DNA of 64,000 bases, taken from assembly GCA_024684065.1 (NCBI GenBank), contig JAIKXO010000146.1:1-64000 (forward strand), given 5' to 3'. A program made the position numbers and the translations under genes. The DNA comes from Lachnospiraceae bacterium. Its GTDB lineage: Bacteria; Bacillota_A; Clostridia; Lachnospirales; Lachnospiraceae. Shown here piece after piece: positions 51,802 to 61,443 of this stretch. Positions within the stretch are counted from its first letter, which is position 1. Each line of letters opens with the position of its first letter. The notes under the pieces were generated by a model. It was not told where the DNA came from. It ran no database searches and worked only from the letters and a program-made list of their open reading frames with translations.

Positions 51802-53205
51802 ATGTTTGGAAGCAGGCGTAACGAAAAACGAGTAGAAACAAAACATGGTCTTAAGATAATAATAGTCGGCTGCGGAAAGGTGGGCAATACTCTGGTAGAG
51901 AACCTTTCGGAGGAAGGACACGATATTACCATAATCGATAAAAACAAGCAGAGGCTTGTGGCGATATCCAACCTCTATGACGTTATGACCATAGAAGGGA
52001 ACGGCGCAAGCTTTTCCACCCAGCAGGCCGCGGGCATAGATACCGCTGATCTTATCATAGCCGTAACAAACTCTGACGAGCTGAACCTGCTCTGCTGCAC
52101 AGTTGCAAAAAGGGTGGGTAAATGCGCAGCCATAGCAAGGGTAAGGACTCCCGATTATCTGAAGGAGACAAGCTTTATCAGAGAGCAGTTAGGGCTTGCG
52201 ATGATAATAAACCCGGAGTATGAGACGGCAAGGGAGATCTCCGACATCCTCTGTCTGCCGGACGCCTTAGAGGTCAATTCCTTTGCAAACGGCCAGGTCG
52301 AGGTTATAAAATATAAGATAGAGGAAGGGCATGTTTTAGACGGTACCGTTATTTCCGAGATAGAGAAAAAGACAGGTTCAAAAATCCTTATCTGCGCCCT
52401 GCAGAGAGACGGCGAGGTGCTTATTCCGAACGGTTCGGTAAGGATCATGAAGGATGATATTATATCCATCGTGGTAACCAGAAAGGAATCCAGGCAGTTA
52501 TTTGAAAAACTGAACATCAAGACCAATAAGGTAAAGAATACTATAATAGTGGGCGGTGGACGGACCGCCTATTACCTTGCCAGCTTTCTTACCGCGATGG
52601 GGGTTTCCGTGGAGATCATAGAATCCGATACCGCCCGCTGTGAGGAGCTGAGCATTCTGCTGCCGAAGGCTACCATAATTAACGGGGACGGCACCGAAGA
52701 AGAGATCCTCAAGGAAGAAGGCATTGAAACGGTGGAGTCCTTTGTGCCGCTTACCGGGATCGATGAGGAAAACATACTGCTGACCCTGTATGCCAAACAG
52801 GTTTCCAATGCCAAGGTCATAACGAAGATAAACCGGCTGAATTTTATGGGAGTGGTCTCCAAGCTGGATCTTGGAAGCACGATCTATCCAAGATTCATAG
52901 TTTCGGAAGCGATAACCGCCTATGTCCGTGCCAAGAGCAATTCGGGAAACAATCCGGTAGAAACTCTCTATAACCTCTACGATAACAGGGTTGAGGCGCT
53001 GGAATTCAAGATTGACAAAGAATCGGCGGTTACTGACAGGACCCTGGCGGAACTGGATCTGAAAACAGACGTGCTTATTTCATTTATAAACAGAAAAGGC
53101 CGTATAATCATTCCCAGCGGACTTGATTCCATGCAGGTGGGGGATACGGTCATGGTAGTCACGAAACATATAGGATTTACCAATATTCTTGATATTTTAG
53201 CCTGA
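51802..53205 (+). CDS. trkA: Trk potassium uptake regulatory protein
   Basis: Cytoplasmic NAD/ATP-binding subunit that gates the TrkH channel. The 467-residue product contains two RCK units: KIIIVGCGKVGNTLVENLSE (about 18-37) with the acidic TIIDK, and NTIIVGGGRTAYYLASFLTA (about 247-266). Each is followed by a TrkA-C domain. The partner trkH follows after 27 bp. The start has no strong ribosome site, and a start a few codons later is possible. Confidence 0.93.
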   Translation: MFGSRRNEKRVETKHGLKIIIVGCGKVGNTLVENLSEEGHDITIIDKNKQRLVAISNLYDVMTIEGNGASFSTQQAAGIDTADLIIAVTNSDELNLLCCTVAKRVGKCAAIARVRTPDYLKETSFIREQLGLAMIINPEYETAREISDILCLPDALEVNSFANGQVEVIKYKIEEGHVLDGTVISEIEKKTGSKILICALQRDGEVLIPNGSVRIMKDDIISIVVTRKESRQLFEKLNIKTNKVKNTIIVGGGRTAYYLASFLTAMGVSVEIIESDTARCEELSILLPKATIINGDGTEEEILKEEGIETVESFVPLTGIDEENILLTLYAKQVSNAKVITKINRLNFMGVVSKLDLGSTIYPRFIVSEAITAYVRAKSNSGNNPVETLYNLYDNRVEALEFKIDKESAVTDRTLAELDLKTDVLISFINRKGRIIIPSGLDSMQVGDTVMVVTKHIGFTNILDILA

Positions 53206-53232
53206 CAATTCTTAAGTTGAGGTTCATTTAAA

Positions 53233-54708
53233 ATGAACGGTTCGGTAATTTTTTATATTCAGGGCAAGGTCGTTATGATAGAGGGCTTCCTTCTTTTGCT
53301 CCCTTGCCTGATCGCGGTTATTTACAGGGAAAAAACAGGGGTATATTTTCTGGCGGTATCCCTCATATGCCTGCTTGCAGGATGGCTGCTGTCGAGAAAA
53401 AAACCGGAAAATACCGTGTTTTATCTTAAAGAGGGCTGTCTGATCACAGCCATGTCATGGATAATACTCAGTATTTTCGGATGCCTCCCATTTGTCATAA
53501 GCAGGGAGATACCTTCCTTTACAAACGCGCTTTTTGAAACTATCTCAGGCTTTACGACAACGGGAGCCTCCATTCTTTCGGATGTTGAGAACCTTTCAAA
53601 GTGCACTCAGTTCTGGCGGAGCTTTACCCACTGGATAGGCGGCATGGGTGTTCTGGTGTTTCTTCTTGCCATAATACCGCTTAACGGAGGGTCGAATTTT
53701 AACCTTATGCGGGCGGAAAGCCCCGGTCCTTCCGTAGGAAAGCTGGTTCCGAGGCTCAAATCCACCGCGCAGCTTTTATATATCATATATTTTGCGTTAA
53801 CACTGATGGAAATACTGCTTCTTATCATAAGCGGCATGCCGGTTTTTGATTCCTTTACGTTATCCTTCGGAACAGCGGGTACCGGAGGATTTGGCGTAAG
53901 AAATGACAGCATAGCGAGCTACAGTCATCTCCAGCAATGGATAATCACGGTGTTTATGCTGTTTTTCGGGGTCAATTTTAACGTATATTATCTTATTGTA
54001 TTTAAAGAGTTTAAAAAAGCTTTTTCTATGGAGGAGATCAGGGTCTATTTTTCCGTAGTCCTTATCTCTGTCGCTTCGATCACGATAGCGTTATGGGACA
54101 GATTTTCTTCTTTCTGGGACAATCTCAGGATCAGCGCTTTTCAGGTCGCTTCAATAGTAACGACCACCGGATACTGCACGGCTGATTTTGATGTCTGGCC
54201 GACGTTCTGTAAGCTTCTTCTGGTGCTTCTTATGTTCTGCGGAGGATGCGCGGGAAGCACGGCAGGAGGCATCAAGGTATCGAGGTTTGTTATCGGGATG
54301 AAGACGGTGAGAAAGGAGCTGGCTTCATTTATCCATCCGAAGAGCATAAAGAAGATACAGATGGACGATAAGCCCATAGAGCATGAGGTGGTAAGATCCA
54401 CAAATGTTTATTTCCTGACCTTTACGATGACTTTTGTGATCTCCATGCTTCTTATCTCGATAGACAAAGAGGATATCGTAACCTGCTTTACGGCGGTCGC
54501 GGCTACCCTTAATAACGTGGGCCCGGGTCTTTCAATGGTCGGCCCCACTCAGAATTACGGACATTTTTCCATGCTTTCGAAATATGTTATGATGTTTGAT
54601 ATGTTAGCGGGAAGGCTTGAACTGTTTCCGTTGCTTATAATGTTCCATCCGGCATTGTGGAAGGACTTGTCAGCCATGAAAGGATCTAAGAAAAAAGGAG
54701 GAATTTAA
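53233..54708 (+). CDS. trkH: Trk potassium channel subunit
   Basis: The 491-residue membrane protein forms the potassium-conducting pore. It shows the repeated pore-loop sequences TTTGASILS, GTAGTGGFGVR, VTTTGYCTADFD and NVGPGLSMVG, which supply the selectivity filter of the four subdomains, with about ten membrane helices. Its neighbour trkA supplies the gating ring. It ends 2 bp before the acyl-CoA ligase gene, whose GGAGGAA lies in the trkH tail. Confidence 0.94.
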   Translation: MNGSVIFYIQGKVVMIEGFLLLLPCLIAVIYREKTGVYFLAVSLICLLAGWLLSRKKPENTVFYLKEGCLITAMSWIILSIFGCLPFVISREIPSFTNALFETISGFTTTGASILSDVENLSKCTQFWRSFTHWIGGMGVLVFLLAIIPLNGGSNFNLMRAESPGPSVGKLVPRLKSTAQLLYIIYFALTLMEILLLIISGMPVFDSFTLSFGTAGTGGFGVRNDSIASYSHLQQWIITVFMLFFGVNFNVYYLIVFKEFKKAFSMEEIRVYFSVVLISVASITIALWDRFSSFWDNLRISAFQVASIVTTTGYCTADFDVWPTFCKLLLVLLMFCGGCAGSTAGGIKVSRFVIGMKTVRKELASFIHPKSIKKIQMDDKPIEHEVVRSTNVYFLTFTMTFVISMLLISIDKEDIVTCFTAVAATLNNVGPGLSMVGPTQNYGHFSMLSKYVMMFDMLAGRLELFPLLIMFHPALWKDLSAMKGSKKKGGI

Positions 54709-54710
54709 AA

Positions 54711-56345
54711 ATGCCTATCACAGATTATCTTGAGAGGAACCGAAAGCTGTACGGCGAGGAGGTTGCTCTCATAGAAATGAACCCCGAACAGAAGGAAACA
54801 AAAAGGGTTACCTGGAAGGAGTATTCCCTTATAGAGGCGGCCCCCGAAGGACCGTACAGACGGGAGATAACCTGGCGGGTTTTTGATGAAAAGGCTAACA
54901 GGGTTGCTAATATGCTTCTTTCGAGAGGGATAAAAAGGGGCGACAAGGTGGCTATCCTCATGATGAACTGCCTTGAATGGCTCCCTATTTATATGGGCAT
55001 TTTAAAAACCGGCGCGCTTGCGGTTCCTTTTAATTTCAGATATTCGGCGGATGAGATACAGTACTGCGCAGACCTTGCCGAGGTTGACGTGCTGCTTTTC
55101 GGTCCCGAGTTTATCGGAAGAATAGAGTCTATAGCGGAAAAGCTTTCAAAGAACAGGCTGCTTATTTTTGTCGGGGAGACATGTCCTTCCTTCGCCGAGA
55201 GCTATCGTGAGCTGGTGGGGGACTGTTCCAGCGAGGCTCCTCTAATAAGGATAGAGGATACGGATGATGCAGCCATCTATTTTTCATCCGGAACGACCGG
55301 ATTCCCGAAGGCTATCCTGCATACCCATAAAAGTCTTATGACGGCCGCGACTGTTGAGCAGCATCATCACAGTACGGGCCGCGAGGATTGCTTCCTGTGC
55401 ATTCCTCCGCTCTATCATACGGGAGCGAAGATGCACTGGATGGGCAGCCTGGTTGCCGGCTCCAGAGCCGTTCTTCTGAAGGGGACAAAGCCGGAATATG
55501 TTTTTGATGCGGTATCAAGGGAGCATTGCACGATTGTATGGCTTTTGGTGCCCTGGGCGCAGGATATCCTGGATGCCCTTGACAGAGGGGATATAAAGAT
55601 AGAGGATTACGATCTTTCGGGCTGGAGGCTTATGCATATCGGAGCACAGCCGGTTCCGCCATCGCTTATCAAGCGCTGGAAGGCATATTTCCCTGATCAT
55701 CAGTATGATACCAACTACGGCCTCAGCGAATCCATAGGCCCGGGCTGCGTGCATCTTGGCGTTGAGAACATACATAAAGTAGGTGCTATAGGAGTTCCGG
55801 GGTATGGATGGAAATGTAAGATAATCGATCCTGACGGGAACGAAGTCAGACAGGGCGAGGCCGGAGAGCTTTGTGTAAAGGGTTCCGGCGTCATGAAATG
55901 CTATTATAATAACCCCGAAGCGACTGCAGAGGTCCTTAAGGACGGCTGGCTCCTTACCGGGGATGTCGCCAGGCAGGATGAGGACGGTTTTATCTTTCTG
56001 GTCGACAGGCTTAAGGATGTCATCGTCTCAGGCGGGGAAAATCTGTATCCCGTTCAGATCGAGGATTTCATCAGGCAGTATGACAAGGTGCATGATGTTG
56101 CGGTTATCGGGCTTCCGGATAAGAGGTTAGGCGAGATAGCGGGCGCCATTATTTCGATCAAGGAAGGTATGGAATGTACCGAAGAGGAGATAGAGGAATT
56201 CTGCAAGGGAATGCCCAGATACAAGAGGCCCAAGAAGATAATATTTGCGGATGTTCCGAGGAATCCTACCGGAAAAATAGAAAAGCCCGAGCTCAGGAGA
56301 AGATACAGCGTTGAGCGTCTTGTTGAGCTTGAGAATAAGGAATAG
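54711..56345 (+). CDS. Class I acyl-CoA synthetase / AMP-dependent ligase
   Basis: Activates a carboxylic acid with ATP and probably CoA. The 544-residue protein has the P-loop IYFSSGTTGFPKA, the TNYGLSESIGPGCVHLG motif, LTGDVARQDEDGFIFLVDR and the C-terminal NPTGKIEKPELRRRY with the catalytic lysine. An extra N-terminal stretch KYSLIEAAPEGPYRREITWRV-like in the early core repeats the 'TW' start and looks like a small insert. It starts two bases after trkH, an odd partner. The chain length or aromatic preference cannot be deduced. Confidence 0.88.
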   Translation: MPITDYLERNRKLYGEEVALIEMNPEQKETKRVTWKEYSLIEAAPEGPYRREITWRVFDEKANRVANMLLSRGIKRGDKVAILMMNCLEWLPIYMGILKTGALAVPFNFRYSADEIQYCADLAEVDVLLFGPEFIGRIESIAEKLSKNRLLIFVGETCPSFAESYRELVGDCSSEAPLIRIEDTDDAAIYFSSGTTGFPKAILHTHKSLMTAATVEQHHHSTGREDCFLCIPPLYHTGAKMHWMGSLVAGSRAVLLKGTKPEYVFDAVSREHCTIVWLLVPWAQDILDALDRGDIKIEDYDLSGWRLMHIGAQPVPPSLIKRWKAYFPDHQYDTNYGLSESIGPGCVHLGVENIHKVGAIGVPGYGWKCKIIDPDGNEVRQGEAGELCVKGSGVMKCYYNNPEATAEVLKDGWLLTGDVARQDEDGFIFLVDRLKDVIVSGGENLYPVQIEDFIRQYDKVHDVAVIGLPDKRLGEIAGAIISIKEGMECTEEEIEEFCKGMPRYKRPKKIIFADVPRNPTGKIEKPELRRRYSVERLVELENKE

Positions 56346-56396
56346 AGAATCTTTCTGCCGATCCCTGTAAATCGGGGACGTTTTAAATGAGGTAAA

Positions 56397-56486
56397 GCTT
56401 GAAAGTCAAAGACTTTCAAGCTTGATTGGCGGGTCAGATACGAGCCGGATAAATCCGGCTTGTGCCTGACCCTGGAGGACAAAATT
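56397..56486 (+). repeat. Leader repeat element, copy C (before the EAL gene)
   Basis: The most complete copy. Hairpin 1 is GCTTGAAAGTC-AAA-GACTTTCAAGC (56397-56421, 11-bp perfect stem). After TTGATTGGC, hairpin 2 has arms GGGTCAG (56431-56437) and CTGACCC (56466-56472) with an inner CCGGA-TAAA-TCCGG (56445-56458). GGAGGACAAAA (56474-56484) leads to the ATG at 56487. About 50 bp separate it from the preceding ligase gene. Confidence 0.9.
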
Positions 56487-58403
56487 ATGGGCGAAAAGAT
56501 AAAAGACAGGCTGGGACTTGAGAAAAACAGCCCCTATGTAACTAATTATCTGTATGATGCAAATATAAAATCCAGCATCTATATGTCCGCGATAGTTATC
56601 GGGCTTGAGCTGTGGATGATACTCAGGACTCTTATCAAATATGTGATATTAAGTGACAAGTCCAGAGATTTTACCTGGATTGTCCAGCACTTTTATTCCT
56701 ATGTCATTCTTCTGACCATGGGGATCCTTATGCTCATATATGCCGTTAAATATCTGAAAAGCAAGGGGCAGATCAGCAAAAAGATCGGGACAGGGCTGAT
56801 AATCGCTTTTTCCGTGATATGCATCGCTTTCGGCATTTATATCTCCAGCCTTGATTATGCGGGAGGAAAGCAGATACTCACCTTTCTTACCATGGAGCTT
56901 TATGTGACCTGTCTTCTGGTCTGGAAGCCGTACCAGTCTTTTCTCATTCTGGCAGTCACGTTTCTTCTGTTTTATAATGTTACTCTTACCGATCCGGAGG
57001 TCGTGTTCCAGGACGGAGATAAGATCAATCTTTTCTGCTTCTGGATCTCGATCCTGATGGCCAGCATAAGCATATACAGGCAGAGATACGACGAAGGGAT
57101 CAAGGAGGAGAGCCTTCAGCAGATCAATGCCAAGCTTGAAAAGGCGGCTGTCTATGATGCGCTGACCGGAGTGCATAACATGCGGTATTTTTATGAAAAT
57201 GTGCCGGAGATCCTTATATTATCTGGGAGCAGGGTACATGAAAAGGTGTTTATGTTCCTTGATATCGAGAATTTCAAGAACTATAATGACCAGTTCGGAT
57301 TTATCAAGGGTAATGAGCTGCTGACAAGGACCGGAAAACTTATAGAAGAGGTTTACGAAGGATCGCTTGTTGCAAGGCATTCCAATGATCATTTCCTTGT
57401 CCTGACCGATTGGGAAGGGGCAGTGGAAAAAGCTGATAAGGTAAGGAACAATTTTTATACGGAAAAAGATGAGATATATCTGGGCCTTAAGGTAGGCTGT
57501 TACCGGCCGGATGATATATACTGCGATCCCAGACAGGCCATCGATAAAGCGAGATATGCCTGCTATGCCATCAAGAGGAAATATGACCGGAACTTTAACG
57601 AATATGATAAGGCCATGGCTGAGAGCTACTTTAAGCTCCAGTATATCGTTAACAATATAGACAGGGCCGTGGAAAGGGGCTATATCAAGGTTTACTATCA
57701 GCCCGTCGTCTGGTCGGACAGCAGAAAACTTGCGGGGTGCGAAGCACTGGCAAGATGGGTGGATCCAAAATACGGATTCCTGTCACCGGGAGATTTTATC
57801 CCCATACTTGAAGAACACAGACAGATACATAAGCTCGATAAATGTATCTACGAAACCGTGTGCAGGGATATAAGGGAGTCCATTGACAGGGGGGAAAAGC
57901 CGGTTCCTGTCTCGCTGAACTTTTCAAGGCTTGATTTTGAGCTTATGGATACGGTCGAGGTCATGGAGGAGCTCGTATCAAAGTATGATATTGACAGGCA
58001 TTATATACATATAGAAGTTACGGAAAGTGCCATGACGAATGACCTCAACACCCTTCAGAATTCAATGAAAGGGTTCAGGGATAAGGGTTATGAGATCTGG
58101 CTCGATGATTTCGGTTCCGGCTATTCTTCCTTAAATGTATTAAAAGACTACCATTTTGATGTTATGAAGCTTGATATGGTATTCTTAAGAAGCTTTAAGG
58201 ATAATCCGAATGCAAGAAAAATAATCAAGAGGGTGATCGAACTGGCGGATGACCTTGGGATCAATACGCTGACGGAGGGCGTGGAGACCGAGGAGATGGT
58301 GGAATTCCTCGCAGAAATAGGATGCGGAAGACTGCAGGGATACTATTACGGAAAGCCGATGCCGATCCATGATTTCAGGGAAAAATTCTTAAATGAAGCA
58401 TAA
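56487..58403 (+). CDS. c-di-GMP phosphodiesterase (EAL) with degenerate GGDEF and membrane sensor
   Basis: A 638-residue membrane protein. Five or six membrane helices (about 40-195) are followed by a GGDEF-like domain whose signature reads ARHSNDHFLVL in place of GGDEF, so it should not make c-di-GMP. The EAL domain (about 385-630) keeps the catalytic set: CEALARW, SLNFSRLDF, IEVTESAM, DDFGSGYSSL, MKLDMVF and EGVETEE. Hydrolysis of c-di-GMP is therefore likely. ATG 56487 is fixed by the ribosome site of leader element C. Its end overlaps the next gene, an intact GGDEF protein, by 11 bp, so the pair sets opposite sides of the same signal. Confidence 0.9.
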   Translation: MGEKIKDRLGLEKNSPYVTNYLYDANIKSSIYMSAIVIGLELWMILRTLIKYVILSDKSRDFTWIVQHFYSYVILLTMGILMLIYAVKYLKSKGQISKKIGTGLIIAFSVICIAFGIYISSLDYAGGKQILTFLTMELYVTCLLVWKPYQSFLILAVTFLLFYNVTLTDPEVVFQDGDKINLFCFWISILMASISIYRQRYDEGIKEESLQQINAKLEKAAVYDALTGVHNMRYFYENVPEILILSGSRVHEKVFMFLDIENFKNYNDQFGFIKGNELLTRTGKLIEEVYEGSLVARHSNDHFLVLTDWEGAVEKADKVRNNFYTEKDEIYLGLKVGCYRPDDIYCDPRQAIDKARYACYAIKRKYDRNFNEYDKAMAESYFKLQYIVNNIDRAVERGYIKVYYQPVVWSDSRKLAGCEALARWVDPKYGFLSPGDFIPILEEHRQIHKLDKCIYETVCRDIRESIDRGEKPVPVSLNFSRLDFELMDTVEVMEELVSKYDIDRHYIHIEVTESAMTNDLNTLQNSMKGFRDKGYEIWLDDFGSGYSSLNVLKDYHFDVMKLDMVFLRSFKDNPNARKIIKRVIELADDLGINTLTEGVETEEMVEFLAEIGCGRLQGYYYGKPMPIHDFREKFLNEA

Positions 58404-59763
58404 ATTATCTGCAAAGCTCCTTCTGCTTTCAGCGGTGAACAGCATAATACTCGCGGCGGTCGTAATGTTGATCGTTTACGTCAGGCTTAATGACCGTATG
58501 GTAAGCGAATATACAAGGATGGCACAGGGTACCGCAGAACTTATGATAAGCGAGTTTGATGCGGACAGGATAAATGATTATCTTGAGTTAAACTATTCCA
58601 TGGAGGAGTATAACCGGATCTGTGAAAAGCTTGCCCTGATAAAAAACGCATATCCCGATGTTCTGTATATGTATATATATATCTGTACTCCGGAAGGCGG
58701 GATAACTGTTTTTGATATCTGCGAGGATCCGGACGAGCCGGGCTATGTGTATGAATTTGATGACGGGTTCCTTCCGTATATGGACGAGCTGTGTAACGGG
58801 AAGGAGCTTCCGGCGCTTACCGATCACACAAGATACGGATATCTTCTTACGTACACGAAGCCGGTTTTTGATTCCCGGGGGGATTATGCCTGCACTGTCT
58901 TTCTGGACTTTTCAATGGATGAACTCCATGCTCAGGACATAAAGTTCGTTTTAACGACGATCGTCTTTCTGGCTGTTGTGATGGTACTGTTACTGGTGAT
59001 CTATATGACCGTCATAAACCGTATCATCACGGATCCGATAAACCGTATGTCTGAAAGCATCGGCGAATTTAAATATGATACCGAAGAAGACAGGTTTAAG
59101 AACCTCAGGCTGATCGAGAAGCTTGATATCCGCACTGATGATGAGATAGAAACACTTTACAGCGCATTCGTGTCCTCTGCCAGAGAGGCGCTCTATTATA
59201 CGACAAATTTAAATATCGCAAAGGCGGATATCGTTGACAGGGATGAGACGATCGCCCAGATAAGCAGCGATGCATACAAAGACAGTCTGACGGGCGTCGG
59301 AAACAAGACGGCATATATAAACGAAATAGAAAAGGTAAACAGGGATATAGCCAAAGGAAAAACCGAAATTGGCGTACTTGTGATGGATATAAACAATCTG
59401 AAGTACGTAAATGATAATTTCGGACATGATCATGGGGACGCATATATAAAGGGGTGCAGTTCCATACTCTGTAATCTGTTTAAGAAATCTCCGGTCTTTC
59501 GTATAGGAGGAGATGAGTTTGCCGCTATCCTTAAAAATGATGACTATCACAACAGGGATGAGAAATACAGACTGTTGACCGAATCATATGAAAAGGCCTT
59601 TGCCGAAGAAGAAAAAGAACCCTATGAAAGATATTCCGCATCCGTAGGAATGTCGGAATACACCGAGGGGGATGAGGGGATCAGAGAAGCATTTAAAAGG
59701 GCTGATGTCCAGATGTATAGCAACAAGGAAAAGTTCAGGGAAAAGTACGGAAGGTACAGATAA
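58393..59763 (+). CDS. Membrane diguanylate cyclase (GGDEF)
   Basis: A 456-residue protein. Two membrane helices (about 7-27 and 180-205) flank an extracytoplasmic sensor (about 30-178). A HAMP-like segment (RIITDPINRMSESIGEFKYD) leads to a GGDEF domain with KDSLTGVGNKTAYINEIEK and an intact RIGGDEFAAIL. No inhibitory RxxD site is evident directly upstream of GGDEF. It is probably an active cyclase that responds to an outside signal, paired with the phosphodiesterase gene it overlaps. The two could control motility and the Tad pilus or flagellum elsewhere in this window. Confidence 0.9.
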   Translation: MKHKLSAKLLLLSAVNSIILAAVVMLIVYVRLNDRMVSEYTRMAQGTAELMISEFDADRINDYLELNYSMEEYNRICEKLALIKNAYPDVLYMYIYICTPEGGITVFDICEDPDEPGYVYEFDDGFLPYMDELCNGKELPALTDHTRYGYLLTYTKPVFDSRGDYACTVFLDFSMDELHAQDIKFVLTTIVFLAVVMVLLLVIYMTVINRIITDPINRMSESIGEFKYDTEEDRFKNLRLIEKLDIRTDDEIETLYSAFVSSAREALYYTTNLNIAKADIVDRDETIAQISSDAYKDSLTGVGNKTAYINEIEKVNRDIAKGKTEIGVLVMDINNLKYVNDNFGHDHGDAYIKGCSSILCNLFKKSPVFRIGGDEFAAILKNDDYHNRDEKYRLLTESYEKAFAEEEKEPYERYSASVGMSEYTEGDEGIREAFKRADVQMYSNKEKFREKYGRYR

Positions 59764-59772
59764 GCCTGAGCT

Positions 59773-60237
59773 TCAGAACAGGGGATGGGTCGTTATGCCG
59801 ATTATGATCCCGAGAATAGCTCCGATAAAGACCTGAAGGGGAGTATGGCCGATAAGCTCCTTCAGGTTTTCTTCTGTAAATTCGATCTTTTCAGGATGCT
59901 CGCTGGTAAAATATTCCATTATCTGATTAAGCACCACTGCCTGATTTCCGGTCTCCCTGCGTACCCCTCTGGCGTCATACATTACAATGATCGCAAGTAT
60001 CCCGCTTATGGCAAATTCACTTGAGGAGACGCCGCATTCCAGGATCGAAGCGGTTACCAGGGCACAGACGGTTGATGAATGGCAGCTGGGCATTCCTCCG
60101 GAACCGATCAGCCTTTCAAAATTTATTTCCTTATTTACCAGCAGATCTATTATTACCTTGATAATCTGAGCTATGAGCCATCCAAGGGCGGCGGCCATAA
60201 ACAGATAATTATGGGTAAGGTCATACAGGAAGGACAT
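59773..60237 (-). CDS. Divergent PAP2-family membrane protein (DUF212, YuiD-like)
   Basis: A 154-residue membrane protein with several helices. The motif GGMPSCHSSTVCAL and the following VMYDARGVRRETGNQAVVLN match the divergent PAP2 family, where the 'MPSxH' and 'DAxGVRR' residues replace the usual phosphatase signature. A phosphatase role is possible but not shown for the group. It converges on the GGDEF gene with nine bases between stop codons. Confidence 0.9.
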   Translation of the reverse strand: MSFLYDLTHNYLFMAAALGWLIAQIIKVIIDLLVNKEINFERLIGSGGMPSCHSSTVCALVTASILECGVSSSEFAISGILAIIVMYDARGVRRETGNQAVVLNQIMEYFTSEHPEKIEFTEENLKELIGHTPLQVFIGAILGIIIGITTHPLF

Positions 60238-60257
60238 CTTCCGCTCTCCTTTACCGA

Positions 60258-60286
60258 TTGAATTAGTATTTTTATTATGTTAAAAT
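60258..60286 (+). promoter_or_regulatory. Sigma-A promoter of the GDP-fucose operon
   Basis: TTGAAT (60258-60263) and TAAAAT (60281-60286) are 17 bp apart in an AT-rich region. The gmd ATG follows 63 bp downstream with GGGGG as ribosome site. Confidence 0.72.
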
Positions 60287-60349
60287 TAAAAAGATAGTGA
60301 TATTTTACATGTTTAATATATCATACTTTTTGTTTTTGGGGGAAATAAT

Positions 60350-61426
60350 ATGAGAAATGTTGCATTGATCACAGGCATTACGGGTCAGGACGGATCATAT
60401 CTTGCCGAGTTTCTGCTCGAAAAGGGATATGAAGTGCATGGGATAATAAGAAGGCACAGTTCCATAAGCACTGACAGGATAGACCATCTGTATTATGACC
60501 GTGAGATCAGGGACAAGACCATGTTCCTCCATCATGGGGATCTTACCGATTCAAGCAATCTGAACAGGCTTATAGAGCAGATACAGCCTACCGAGATATA
60601 TAATCTTGCCGCGCAGTCCCATGTGGCGGTTTCCTTCGAGGTGCCGGAATACACGGCCGAAACGACCGGAATAGGAACCTTAAGACTTTTGGATGCCATA
60701 AAAAAGACAGGAGTAAAATGCAGGTTTTATCAGGCTTCGACTTCGGAGCTTTTCGGAGGGCTTCCGGAAACCGCTCCCCAGAGCGAGAAAACCCCGTTTT
60801 ATCCTAAAAGTCCTTATGGCGCGGCCAAACTGTACGCATACTGGATCACGGTGAACTACAGGGAGGCATATAATCTTTTTGCCTGTAACGGGATCCTCTT
60901 TAACCACGAATCCCCGAGACGCGGCGAGACCTTTGTCACAAGGAAGATCACGAGGGCGGTTGCGTCTATCATGGCGGATGAGAGGGAGAAGCTTTCCCTC
61001 GGAAATCTTAATGCCAGGCGAGACTGGGGTTTTGCGGGGGATTATGTAGAGGGTATGTGGCTTATGCTGCAGCAGGAAAAGCCCGGTGATTATGTGCTTG
61101 CGAGTAATGAAACCCATACTGTCAGGGAATTTGTGGAGCTTGCCTTTAACGAGGTCGGTATCGAGATAGGATGGAAAGGAAAGGGCGTCGGTGAGAAAGG
61201 CTTTGACAAAAAGACCGGAAAGGTTCTTGTAGATGTAAATCCCAGATATTTCAGGCCCGCGGAGGTCGAATTTCTGTGGGGGGACTCAACGAAAGCGGAA
61301 AAAGAGCTGGGATGGAAGAGAAAGGTGGATTTTAAGAGCCTTGTTTCCATGATGGTGGATGCCGACATGAAGGCGATAGCAAAAATAAGCGCAAAAGAGA
61401 TGAAAGAGCGCAACAGCGCAGGCTGA
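60350..61426 (+). CDS. gmd: GDP-mannose 4,6-dehydratase
   Basis: First step from GDP-mannose to GDP-L-fucose. The 358-residue protein has the NAD(P) motif [39 protein letters not shown], the catalytic [10 protein letters not shown] and [17 protein letters not shown]. The next gene supplies the following enzyme, so the two form the complete route from GDP-mannose. Products would feed cell-surface glycans. Confidence 0.97.
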   Translation: MRNVALITGITGQDGSYLAEFLLEKGYEVHGIIRRHSSISTDRIDHLYYDREIRDKTMFLHHGDLTDSSNLNRLIEQIQPTEIYNLAAQSHVAVSFEVPEYTAETTGIGTLRLLDAIKKTGVKCRFYQASTSELFGGLPETAPQSEKTPFYPKSPYGAAKLYAYWITVNYREAYNLFACNGILFNHESPRRGETFVTRKITRAVASIMADEREKLSLGNLNARRDWGFAGDYVEGMWLMLQQEKPGDYVLASNETHTVREFVELAFNEVGIEIGWKGKGVGEKGFDKKTGKVLVDVNPRYFRPAEVEFLWGDSTKAEKELGWKRKVDFKSLVSMMVDADMKAIAKISAKEMKERNSAG

Positions 61427-61443
61427 GAAACAGAAGGTCGGTT

